The position numbers and the translations under genes were made by a program. A stretch of 64,000 bases of DNA from Streptomyces mayonensis (GTDB taxonomy: Bacteria > Actinomycetota > Actinomycetes > Streptomycetales > Streptomycetaceae): positions 1-64,000 of the forward strand of contig NZ_JACBYP010000004.1 of NCBI RefSeq assembly GCF_018982965.1, given 5' to 3'. The notes below the pieces were generated by a model. The model saw nothing but the letters and a program-made list of their open reading frames with translations, made no database searches and was not told the DNA's origin. Shown piece after piece: positions 28,579-37,000 of the stretch. Numbering within the stretch: position 1 is the stretch's first letter; every line of letters starts with the position of its first letter.

Positions 28579-29592
28579 GTGCCGAATGCCGTCAACGGCC
28601 TGCCCGTCGGGCGTGGCCTCCTCTATCTGATCGTCGCCGGTGTCGCCTGGGGCACCGCCGGAGCCGCCGCCTCGCTGGTCTACCGGACCAGCGACATGGG
28701 GCCCGTCGCCCTGTCCTTCTGGCGCTGCGCCGCCGGGCTGGTCCTGCTGCTCGCCGCCCGTCCCCTGCGCATGCGAACCGGGGCCCGCGCGGCCGCGGAC
28801 GACCGACCTGACGGCACAGCCCGCCGCCAGGAGTACCGCCGGCCCGACAGTCGCCAGGAGTACCGCCGGCCTCTCGCCCGCACGGCATGGCGGTCCCTCG
28901 TCACCGGCCTGGGTCTCGCGGTCTTCCAGACCGCCTACTTCGCCGCGGTGCAGTCCACCGGACTCGCCGTGGCCACCGTCGTCACCCTCGGCGCCGGGCC
29001 GGTGCTGATCGCGCTCGGCGCGCGTCTGGCCCTGGACGAACACCTGGGCGCGGGCGGCGTCGCGGCAGTGGCCGGGGCGCTCGCCGGGCTGGCGGTGCTC
29101 GTCCTCGGCGGGGGCGGCACGACCGTCCGCCCGGCGGGTGTGCTCCTCGCCCTGCTGTCCGCCGCCGGGTACTCGGTGATGACGCTGCTCACCCGCTGGT
29201 GGGGGCGGGACGGCGGGGCGGACGCCGCCGGCACGTCCGTGGGCGCCTTCGCCGTCACCAGCCTGTGCCTGCTGCCGCTCGCCCTGGCGGAGGGGCTGGT
29301 GCCGCACACCGCCGAACCGGTCCGGCTGCTGTGGCTCCTCGCGTACGTCGCCGCCGTCCCGACCGCGCTGGCCTACGGGCTCTACTTCGCCGGGGCGGCC
29401 GTCGTCCGGTCCGCCACCGTCTCCGTGATCATGCTCCTGGAGCCGGTCAGCGCGGCGGCGCTCGCCGTCCTGCTGCTCGGGGAGCACCTCACGGCGGCGA
29501 CCCTGGCCGGCACCCTGCTGATGCTCGGCTCGGTCGCGGGGCTCGCGGTGGCCGAGACCCGGCAGGCGCGGACCCGGTCCGCGCCCGCCTGA
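28579..29592 (+). CDS. EamA/DMT family exporter (second of two)
   Basis: 337 residues with ten predicted membrane helices in two EamA repeats ([40 protein letters not shown]). An extra hydrophilic insert at ~75-97 between helices 2 and 3 contains a duplicated QEYRRP. The C-terminus [20 protein letters not shown], then [20 protein letters not shown], is typical. The GTG at 28579 has GGAGA at 28568-28572, 6 nt ahead; the frame is open back to 28441 without a site. It is separated from the first EamA gene by 206 nt that hold a leader-peptide-like element. The two may be regulated separately or may work on related substrates. Confidence 0.85.
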   Translation: MPNAVNGLPVGRGLLYLIVAGVAWGTAGAAASLVYRTSDMGPVALSFWRCAAGLVLLLAARPLRMRTGARAAADDRPDGTARRQEYRRPDSRQEYRRPLARTAWRSLVTGLGLAVFQTAYFAAVQSTGLAVATVVTLGAGPVLIALGARLALDEHLGAGGVAAVAGALAGLAVLVLGGGGTTVRPAGVLLALLSAAGYSVMTLLTRWWGRDGGADAAGTSVGAFAVTSLCLLPLALAEGLVPHTAEPVRLLWLLAYVAAVPTALAYGLYFAGAAVVRSATVSVIMLLEPVSAAALAVLLLGEHLTAATLAGTLLMLGSVAGLAVAETRQARTRSAPA

Positions 29593-29610
29593 CCGCCGGG
29601 CCCCGTGGTG

Positions 29611-30402
29611 TCACCGTGCCGACAGATAGCCGGGCACGGTGACACCGGGGGCCAGCGCCGGGTCGGCGACCGGAGCGGCGTACCCCTTGCGCAGCGGCAG
29701 GAGGCCGGCCCAGTGGGGGAGGGCGAGATCCTCGGGCTCGTCGTTGACACCGCCGGTGCGGAGCTTGGCGGACACCTCGTCGAGGTCGAGGCGGATCACG
29801 GCGGTGGCGGCCAGCTCCTTCTTGCTGGCCGGCCGGGAGTCCCGGGAGCGGCCGGGCACCACCTGGTCGACCAGGGCGTCCAGGGCGGTGCGGCGCTCCT
29901 CGGGGTCCGTCACGTCGTACGCGGTGCCGTGCACCACCACCGACCGGTAGTTGATGGAGTGGTGGAAGGCCGAGCGGGCCAGCACCAGCGCGTCCACATG
30001 GGTCACCGTCAGACAAACCGGCAGCCCCGGGTCGCCCGCGCCGGTCATCCGCAGCGGGCGGGAACCCGTCGAGCCGTGCACGTACAGCCGCTCACCCGCC
30101 CGGGCGTAGAGCGTGGGCAGCACCACCGGGGCACCGTCGCGGACGAAGCCGAGGTGGCAGACGTAGCCCTCGTCGAGTATCGCGTGCACCAGTTCCCTGT
30201 CGTACGAGGCCCGGTCGGGGGCGCGGGTGGGGACCGTGCGGCCGGTGGGCCGGTAGTCGGCGGCGGACGGCGACGGCGCGCGGGTGGTCCGCGACGGTGT
30301 CTGCGCGGTCCCCGACGGCTGCTGCGTGTCCTGCGACGGCGAGTGCGGAGTCTGTGGCGGCTGTGTGGTGTCCCGGGCGGCGTCCCGCATGGCGTTCTCC
30401 AT
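29611..30402 (-). CDS. Pyridoxamine 5'-phosphate oxidase family flavoprotein (NimA-like)
   Basis: 263 residues. The N-terminal ~65 is a Thr/Pro/Ser/Gln-rich disordered tail (DTTQPPQTPHSPSQDTQQPS). The split-barrel flavin domain follows from ~70 with DRELVHAILDEGYVCHLGFV, GERLYVHGSTGSRPLRM and SINYRSVVVHGTAYDVTDPE. This subfamily binds FMN and includes nitroimidazole-reductase-like proteins. The ATG at 30402 has an alternative at 30390. It is divergent from the MocR-type regulator, with only 23 nt between the starts and a palindrome (30403-30414), so its expression is very likely controlled by that regulator, as in related MocR/PNPOx pairs. Confidence 0.85.
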   Translation of the reverse strand: MENAMRDAARDTTQPPQTPHSPSQDTQQPSGTAQTPSRTTRAPSPSAADYRPTGRTVPTRAPDRASYDRELVHAILDEGYVCHLGFVRDGAPVVLPTLYARAGERLYVHGSTGSRPLRMTGAGDPGLPVCLTVTHVDALVLARSAFHHSINYRSVVVHGTAYDVTDPEERRTALDALVDQVVPGRSRDSRPASKKELAATAVIRLDLDEVSAKLRTGGVNDEPEDLALPHWAGLLPLRKGYAAPVADPALAPGVTVPGYLSAR

Positions 30403-30418
30403 TGCACTAGTGCATAAT
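30403..30418. promoter_or_regulatory. Divergent operator/promoter between PNPOx-like and MocR genes
   Basis: TGCACTAGTGCA at 30403-30414 is a perfect 12-bp palindrome. Immediately following and overlapping it, CATAAT (30413-30418) is a good -10 box ending 7 nt before the MocR GTG, implying a leaderless transcript. A repressor on the palindrome would cover the start codon of the PNPOx gene as well. Confidence 0.6.
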
Positions 30419-30425
30419 CTTCTTT

Positions 30426-31763
30426 GTGCTAGGAGAATATCGGATCACAGGGCGGGGCGCAGCGGAGATTTCCGCGAGCGTCGAGCGTGCGGTGGGGGCG
30501 GGGGAGCTGGAGCCGGGGCAGTCCCTGCCGCCCATGCGGGAGTTGGCGCAGCAGCTCGGGGTCAACGCGAACACCGTCGCCGCCGCCTACCGCACCCTGC
30601 GGGAGCGCGGGGTCATCGAGACGGCCGGGCGCCGGGGCAGCCGGGTACGTGCGAAGCCGGCCACCACGGGGCGCGAGTACATCCGCGTGGAGGTGCCCGA
30701 AGGAGTGCGCGACCTGTCCGACGGCAACCCCGACGCGGCCCTGCTGCCCGCCTTGGGACCGGTGTTCGCCGCGGCCGCCGAGCAGGGAGACCGGGACCCG
30801 GTTCTCTACGGGCACGCGCCCGTCGACCCCGGCCTCGCGCGCGTCGCGCGGGCCGAACTGGACGCCGACGGCGTGCCGGACGGGCCCGTGGCCGTCGCGT
30901 CGGGATCGCTGGACGCCATGGAACGGGTGCTCGCGGCCCACCTCAAGCCCGGTGACACCGTCGCCGTGGAGGACCCGGGCTGGGGCAGCCTCCTCGACCT
31001 CGTCCCCGCGCTGGGCCTGCGCACGGTCGCCGTCGGCGTCGACGACGAGGGCCCGCTCCCCGGTGACGTGCGCCGGGTGCTCGAGTCCGGCGCCCGTGCC
31101 CTGGTCGTCACGGACCGGGCGCAGAACCCGACGGGGGCGGCGCTGAGCGCCACGCGCGCGCGTGCCCTGCGGTCGGTGCTGCGGGACCACCCCGCGACCC
31201 TGCTCATCGAGGACGATCACGGCCACCGCATCGTGGACCTCCCGCTGCACCCCCTCGCCGGTACGACGCACAGCTGGACGCTGGTCCGCTCGGCCGCCAA
31301 GGCCTGCGGCCCCGACCTGCGGCTCGCCGTCCTCACGGGCGACCCCGTCACGCTCGACCGGGTGCGCGGACGGCAGCGGCTGGGCCCCGGCTGGGTCAGC
31401 CACGTCACCCAGCGGGCCGTGGCCCGGCTGTGGTCGGGCGACACGGTGGACGCGCGCACCGCGGCCGCGGTGTACGGGCGCCGCCGCAACGGCCTCCTCG
31501 GTGCCCTCGCCGCACGCGGGATCACCGCACACGGACGCAGCGGCCTGAACGTGTGGATCCCGGTGCCCGACGAGACCGGGGCCGTCGCCCGGCTGCTGCA
31601 CGCCGGCTGGGCCGTCGCCCCCGGCGCCCGCTTCCGCGTCGGCGCCCCGCCGGGCATCCGGATCACCGTCTCGACGCTGGCGGACGACGACGTCGAGGCC
31701 CTGGCGGAGACGGTCGCCGCGGCGGTGGGACCGGGCTCGGGACCGCCGGGGAGCCACGTCTGA
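30426..31763 (+). CDS. MocR-type (GntR/aminotransferase) transcriptional regulator
   Basis: 445 residues. Residues ~1-75 are a GntR winged helix (SLPPMRELAQQLGVNANTVA, then AAYRTLRERGVIETAGRRGS). Residues ~100-445 are a fold-type I aminotransferase with EDPGWGSLLD, DRAQNPTGAAL and EDDHGHRI. The PLP-binding lysine is K292 in SAAKACGPDLRLA. MocR proteins sense PLP, often bound with an amino-acid-like ligand, and control divergent genes, here a PNPOx-like flavoprotein. The GTG at 30426 has no ribosome-binding site, and CATAAT 7 nt upstream suggests leaderless translation. Related MocR proteins include PdxR, but the neighbour is not PdxS/T, so the target pathway is unknown. Confidence 0.9.
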   Translation: MLGEYRITGRGAAEISASVERAVGAGELEPGQSLPPMRELAQQLGVNANTVAAAYRTLRERGVIETAGRRGSRVRAKPATTGREYIRVEVPEGVRDLSDGNPDAALLPALGPVFAAAAEQGDRDPVLYGHAPVDPGLARVARAELDADGVPDGPVAVASGSLDAMERVLAAHLKPGDTVAVEDPGWGSLLDLVPALGLRTVAVGVDDEGPLPGDVRRVLESGARALVVTDRAQNPTGAALSATRARALRSVLRDHPATLLIEDDHGHRIVDLPLHPLAGTTHSWTLVRSAAKACGPDLRLAVLTGDPVTLDRVRGRQRLGPGWVSHVTQRAVARLWSGDTVDARTAAAVYGRRRNGLLGALAARGITAHGRSGLNVWIPVPDETGAVARLLHAGWAVAPGARFRVGAPPGIRITVSTLADDDVEALAETVAAAVGPGSGPPGSHV

Positions 31764-31927
31764 GGCGCGGGGTGCGGCGCCCCGGAGCCGGCCGCCGTAC
31801 GCGACCGGTACAACGAGCCGATGCAGCTGCCCGACGGTCTGGCAGGGCGCCGCTCCGGACGGCCCCGGCCGGCACCGGCTCGCCGGCCGCCCGGCACCGG
31901 CTCGCGGGCCGGGCGGGCCGAACCTGC

Positions 31928-32395
31928 CTACGACGGGCCCAGCTTGCGGAAGTCCCAGGAGACGACCTTCTCCGGCGTCAGCCGCAGCCAGGCGTGGCGG
32001 CCGTCGTGCGGCATCTCCTGAAGGCCGAAGTTCTTGCGGGCGAACAGCGTTTCCGGGAGGTCGAGTTCGGCGCACAGTTCACCGGTGCGCGGGGCCTCGC
32101 CGACGAACTCCACCCGCCCGGACAGCTCCGCGCCCCGCAACTCGTCGTACTCCTCGCCGGTGTCGACCACGACCGCCACCCGCGGGTCGCGCCGCAGGTC
32201 CGTCCAGCGCCGGCTGCGCATCACGGAGTACAGCCACATCGAGGAACCGTCCCAGACGAACCACAGGGTGCTGACGTGCGGCATCCCGTCGGCCGAGACC
32301 GTGGCGACCCGGCAGGTGCGCTGGGCGGTGAGGAACCCCTCCAGCTCGCCGGGCGTCATCATGATCCGCCGGCCCCGGCGCTGCGTCACGGTCAT
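31928..32395 (-). CDS. PPOX class split-barrel flavin/F420-dependent protein
   Basis: 155 residues with the split-barrel (PNPOx-like) fold, containing LTAQRTCRVATVSADGMPHV, STLWFVWDG and MRSRRWTDLRRDPRVAVVVD. The C-terminus ends with RHAWLRLTPEKVVSWDFRKL. Family members bind FMN or F420; the cofactor cannot be decided from sequence. The ATG at 32395 overlaps the Rieske gene stop (ATGA). The coupling favours this start over ATG 32362 and 32359. It is probably cotranscribed with the lipoprotein and could use it as an electron partner, which is an inference from gene order. Confidence 0.85.
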   Translation of the reverse strand: MTVTQRRGRRIMMTPGELEGFLTAQRTCRVATVSADGMPHVSTLWFVWDGSSMWLYSVMRSRRWTDLRRDPRVAVVVDTGEEYDELRGAELSGRVEFVGEAPRTGELCAELDLPETLFARKNFGLQEMPHDGRHAWLRLTPEKVVSWDFRKLGPS

Positions 32396-32889
32396 CCGGC
32401 GAGCTGGATCGAGTCCCCGCTGACCGTGATCTGCACGGCGGGCAGCGGCTCGGGCGCGGGACCGCCCTGCACGCTGCCGTCGGTGATGGAGAAGTTGCTG
32501 TTGTGACAGGGGCAGTTGATGACCCCGTCGGCCACCTTCTGCACCGCGCAGCCCTGATGGGTGCAGGTCGCGGAGAAGGCCTTGAAGTCGCCCGCCGTGG
32601 GCTGGGTGACGACCACCTTCTGGTCGGGGAAGACCTTGCCGCCGCCCTCCGGGATGTCGGCGGTCGCCGCGAGCGCGACCCCGGCCCCGGCGTTCTCGCC
32701 GCCGCCCGAACCGCCGCCGCCCGCCTCCTCGGGCGCGGAGGCCGAGGGGGCGGTGCCGGTGTCGCCGGACGTGTCCTCGTCCGAGCCTCCGCAGGCGGCC
32801 AGCACGGCGGTGAGCCCTGCCGCTCCGGCGGCCGTCACGACGGTACGGCGGGCCGGTCCCGCGGGGCGGTGAAACGATGCGCTGGTCAT
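32392..32889 (-). CDS. Rieske [2Fe-2S] lipoprotein, Tat-exported
   Basis: 165 residues. The N-terminus carries a Tat-like pair RR followed by a hydrophobic stretch and a lipobox (LTAVLAAC, Cys ~33), so it should be exported folded and lipidated. A Gly/Ser/Glu-rich linker (~40-75) follows. The C-terminal Rieske domain has CTHQGC and CPCHNSNF, supplying two Cys and two His to a [2Fe-2S] cluster. Its coupled partner is a flavin or F420 split-barrel protein, which looks cytoplasmic, so direct electron transfer between them is uncertain. The ATG at 32889 is preceded by GGAAGGGA at suitable spacing. Confidence 0.9.
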   Translation of the reverse strand: MTSASFHRPAGPARRTVVTAAGAAGLTAVLAACGGSDEDTSGDTGTAPSASAPEEAGGGGSGGGENAGAGVALAATADIPEGGGKVFPDQKVVVTQPTAGDFKAFSATCTHQGCAVQKVADGVINCPCHNSNFSITDGSVQGGPAPEPLPAVQITVSGDSIQLAG

Positions 32890-33052
32890 GCTGGGGTTCC
32901 CTTCCGGGGTGGATGCGTGGTGATCTGCCGAGAGGTACGGCCCCGTGGCACATGCTGTTCAGACCGTGTGGCGATGCTGTCGCGCCGACGGTCGGGCGGG
33001 CGTAAAACACGGCTGTCGATTCGCTGTCGCCCGGCCTTCTCCCACGCCTGCC

Positions 33053-33092
33053 CGGCCTCTCCCGCGCCGGTCCGGCCTCTCCCGCGCCGGTC
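33053..33092. repeat. 20-bp tandem repeat x2 upstream of the Rieske gene
   Basis: ggcctctcccgcgccggtcc occurs twice in direct succession (~33055-33074 and ~33073-33092, sharing edges). A shorter third variant follows. It is non-coding, in the 273-bp gap between the divergent-facing ends of the TauD gene and the Rieske gene; I see no gene there. Confidence 0.6.
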
Positions 33093-33162
33093 CGGCTCTC
33101 CCACTCCGGCCTCGGGCTCCCCGCGGCGGATCGGCGGCCGCCGCGGGGAGCAGGGCGCGCCG

Positions 33163-34035
33163 CTACCAGCCCTTGAGCGGGCCGCCGTTGATGGCGACCC
33201 GGCGGCCGTAGCGGGTGCGCGGGTAGTAGTCGTAGGTGGCGTGGTGCTGGACGCAGCGGTTGTCCCAGAAGACCAGCGTGCCCGGTGTCCAGCGGACCCG
33301 GCAGGTGAGCAGCGGGCGCTGCGTCACGAGGGCGAAGAGCATCTGGAGCAGGGCGTCGCTCTCCGGCTCGGAGAGCTGGGGGATCCTGGAGACGTAGGCC
33401 TGGTTGACGTACAGGATCGGGCGGTCCGTCTCGGGGTGCCGCACCACCACCGGGTGCTCGTTCACGGGGATCTCGTAGTTCGGCGGCACGCTGTAGCCGC
33501 GGAAGCTCTGCGCCCCGTCGTGAATGGCCGTCAGGCCGTCCAGGAGACCGCGCATCGTGGGCGACAGCATCTCGTAGGCCAGGTGCATGTTGGCGAACAG
33601 CGTGTCGCCCCCGCTGCCGCCCTCCGGCGTCTCGGTGATGTAGAGCATCGAGCCGAGTGACGGTTCGAGGTCCGCCGTGCCGTCGGCGTGCCAGGCGTTG
33701 CCGGCGACGTTGCCCGCGGCCGCGCTGGTCTTGATCTCCAGCACCACGGGGTCGCCCTCGGGCGGCGGAGGATTGACCGGCCGCAGCTCACCGAAGTGGC
33801 CGGCGAAACGCTTGTGTTCCTCCGTGGTGATCTCCTGGTCGCGGAAGACCAGGACGTGGTGGTCGAGGAACGCCGTCCTGATCTCGGCCAGCACGGCCTC
33901 GTCGAGCCGGGAGAGGTCCGCGCCGGTGACCTCGGCACCGGTGACGGGTGTCAGGGGCGCCACGGAGATGTGTTCGTAGGCCCTGGGCGGCCTGGTGGTG
34001 ACGGCTTCCAGCGCGGCGAGTTCGTAGGCTTCCAT
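33163..34035 (-). CDS. TauD/TfdA-type Fe(II)/2-oxoglutarate dioxygenase (cluster tailoring enzyme)
   Basis: 290 residues. The double-stranded beta-helix has the iron ligands H116 and D118 in NAWHADG, and a distal His at ~264 in WDNRCVQHHATYDY. The 2-oxoglutarate arginine is in RTRYGRRVAI. N-terminal VTGAEVTGADLSRLDEAVLA is typical of TauD. It lies 52 nt after the NRPS-PKS gene on the same strand with GAGGAG before ATG 34035, so it is the third gene of the cluster operon. In detoxin/rimosamide-type clusters a TauD homologue hydroxylates the proline-derived unit. The proline-like A domain next door supports the same role here, as an inference. A taurine-catabolism role is less likely because no sulfonate genes are nearby. 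Confidence 0.88.
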   Translation of the reverse strand: MEAYELAALEAVTTRPPRAYEHISVAPLTPVTGAEVTGADLSRLDEAVLAEIRTAFLDHHVLVFRDQEITTEEHKRFAGHFGELRPVNPPPPEGDPVVLEIKTSAAAGNVAGNAWHADGTADLEPSLGSMLYITETPEGGSGGDTLFANMHLAYEMLSPTMRGLLDGLTAIHDGAQSFRGYSVPPNYEIPVNEHPVVVRHPETDRPILYVNQAYVSRIPQLSEPESDALLQMLFALVTQRPLLTCRVRWTPGTLVFWDNRCVQHHATYDYYPRTRYGRRVAINGGPLKGW

Positions 34036-34087
34036 CGCGTTCTCCTCGGTGGTGGGGCGGGGTACGGGACTCGGGAGTACGGCGCCG

Positions 34088-37000
34088 TCAGCGGGCGGTC
34101 GGTCCGTCGGCCGTGTCCCCGGCGACGGTCGTGCCGATGACCTGCGCCACGGCCGCGGCATGCGGAGGGCGGACGACGCCGTAGTGCGTCGTGGCCAGGA
34201 CCTGCGGGCCCGTCGAGTCCGGCAGGTCCGGCAGGTGGGGACGCCAGTGGGCCAGCTGTTTCCGGGGGGTGCCGAGCTGCGGCAGGCCCTCGACGGGATC
34301 CCGCGCGAGCCACAGCCGGGTGGGCGTCGTCGTGATCCGCGGCAGCCGGTGACCGGCCATGCTGAGCAGGTTGGCCCGGCAGCAGCGCGTCAGACGGTCC
34401 GCGTACGTCTCCGCCTGCTCCCCGGGCCCGGCCTCCTCGCCGCCCATCCCCAGCTCGGCGGCGAAGACCGTCTTCAACTGCCGCTCGTCGTACTCCTGGA
34501 AGACCGTGCCGCTGCCGGGCGGCGGCGGGTCGAGCAGGTGCAGCGAGCGGGCCGGACGGCCCGCCGACTCCGCCTCGGCCGCCATGCCCGCGGCCACCCA
34601 GGCCCCGAACGACCAGCCGGCCAGGTGCCACCGCCACGCGGCGTCCGGGAAGCGGGCCCGCAGCGCATCGAGGTAGCGGTGGGCCCTCTCGGTGATCGTC
34701 CACCCCGGGAGTTCCCGGCTCCGCAGTCCCGGGTCGGCGATCAGGGCCACGGTCACCCGCGGGTCCAGCGCGGCGGCCAGGAAGCGGTAGGCCTGGATGT
34801 CCCCGCCGACCGGATGCACCAGGCACACCACGTCACTGCCGGTCCCTTCCTGCCAGACCTGCAGCGTGACTTCGTGTGCGTCGAACGGCCGGTCCGCCTT
34901 CCCCCGGGCCTCCTCCAGCCGCTCCACGATCTCCTCGAGGCTGACCCGGTGGCTCAGGGAACCGAGGTCGAGCTCGACGCCGAAGGTCCGGTCGACCGTC
35001 TCGATCACGCTGAGGAGGGTCAGGGAGTCGGCTCCCAGGTCGTACAGCGACGCGTCCGGGTCGAGCCGGTCGACCTCCAGCCAGGCGCACAACTGCTTCG
35101 CCAGCAGCTCCCGCGTCGAGTCCTCCTCCGGAGCGCCGTCTGCGGTGTCTGCGGCGTCGGCGTCGGCGGCGGATGCGTGGGCCGAGGCTCCGGGCGGACG
35201 GGCGGCCGGGGCACCGGGGGCGGCGTAGAAGACGCGTGACGCCTCCGGGTCCGTCGTGGAGACCAGCAGGTGCGGCAGACCGAGCCCGACGGCGCGTGCG
35301 AAGACCCGCTGCCCCTCCTCGACGGTGAGGCCCACGGCGAGGTGCGCCTGGTGCCGCGCGTCGCCGCGCAGTGCCCGCACCGCCATGCCGGTCTCCCGCC
35401 ACACGTCCCAGGCCAGCGTGAGGCGGGCGGTCGTGCCCCCGCCCGGCCGGTCGTGCCGGGCGAAGGCGTCGAGCAGCGCGTTGGCGGCCGCGTAGTCGAA
35501 CTGGCCCACGCCGCCCAGGTGCGCGGACACGGACGAGCAGTAGACGGCGAGGGCCGGCCGGTGCTCCTCGACCAGCCGCTCCACGAGCAGTGCCCCGCGC
35601 AGCTTCGGCGCGAGGGCCTGCCGCATGCCCACGGCGTCGCGCCGCGCCACCAGCTCGCCCGCCGCAGTGCCCGCCGCGTGCACCACGGAGGCCAGCGCCC
35701 CGGTGCGGGAGGCGATGCGTCCGGCGACGGAGGCGGTCGGCTCGGCCGCCAGGTCGGCCTCGATCAGCTCCACGCGTTCCGCCCAGCGGGCAAGGGCATC
35801 GGGAAGCCGGGGGTGGCGGGAGAGCAGCAGGACCCGGCCGGGGGTGTGTGCCAGCAGCCACGCCGCGATGCCCGTGCCCAGGCCGCCGGTGCCGCCCAGG
35901 ACCAGGTGGTCGCCCTCCTCCGCGGACAGCGCCGGGGCGGCGGTGTCCGGGGCGGCGGCGACCGGCAGGAGCACCTGCTCCCACCAGTACCCCTGTCGCA
36001 GCGCCAGCTGCCGGGGCAGGACCGCGGTCTCCGGCTCGGCGAGCAGGGCGGCCAGCTGGGGCGCCCAGGTGTCCGCGTCGGGGGCGGTGGCGGGGGCGGA
36101 AGCGGTGGCGGTGCCGGTCTTGGTTTCGCTCCCGGTCCCGGTCTCGGTCTCGGTCTTGGTTTCGGTTTGGGTCTTGGTTTCGGTTTCGGTTTGGGTTTCG
36201 GTCCCGGGAAGGTCCACCCAGTGGCCCTGCGGGGCGCCCTCCTGAGGTCCGACCTCGGTGACGCCGGCCAGCAGCGCGGCTTCCGGACGGCCGACCTCGC
36301 CGTGGACCGGTCTGGACCCGCGCGACAGCCACCAGGGCCGCAGCAGGGCCCCGTGCGGACTGCCGGACACCGCCTGCAGCAGCGCCGCCGGCGTGTCCAG
36401 ACAGGCCCAGCCGGCCCGGTCGAGCGTCGCGGCGCGTACGGCCCCTTCCAGCGAGAGCGGCAGCATGTGCACCCAGTCGATGCCCGGGGGCCCGTCCTCG
36501 GCAACGGCGTCGATGACGTACCGCAGGTGGGCCCGGTCGGCGGGGTCGGCCTCGAAGCGGTCGGCTCCCGTCCGGGCGAGCGAGTCCGACGCCCGCACCC
36601 ACACCACCCGGCGGCCGCCCACGGCGAAGGCGTCCACCAGGGCCGCGTCGGCCGGGCCGTCGGCGACGACGACGAGGGGGCGGGCGCACTCTCCGCGGGG
36701 AACGGTGGCGGCCCGGCGCAGGCGCACCCACTGCGGCTGGTGCAGCCACTCCGCCTCGGGCAGGCGCTCCGGAACCGGCGCCGCCGTCGCGGGCGCCGCG
36801 GACCGTTCCGTCGTGGAGTTCGCGGCGGCCACCCGCTCGAAGTCGAAGTCCGCGAGGTCGAACGACGGCGGCGGAAAGTCCCACGGCGCCTGGGCGGCAC
36901 CCTTCGGCCACGCCACCGTGCGTCCCGCCAGCCATGCGGCGGCCAGCTCCGACGCCGACCGGACCTGTGCCGCCGAGACCGGGCTCCCCGGAGCCATGGC

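Noticed and set aside
33163..34035. TauD as a taurine catabolic enzyme
   Set aside because: No sulfonate transport genes are nearby, and it lies at the end of the NRPS-PKS operon like known tailoring TauDs.
36110..36215. Hexamer tract considered as a CRISPR or satellite
   Set aside because: Units are 6 bp without unique spacers and lie in frame inside a PKS gene.
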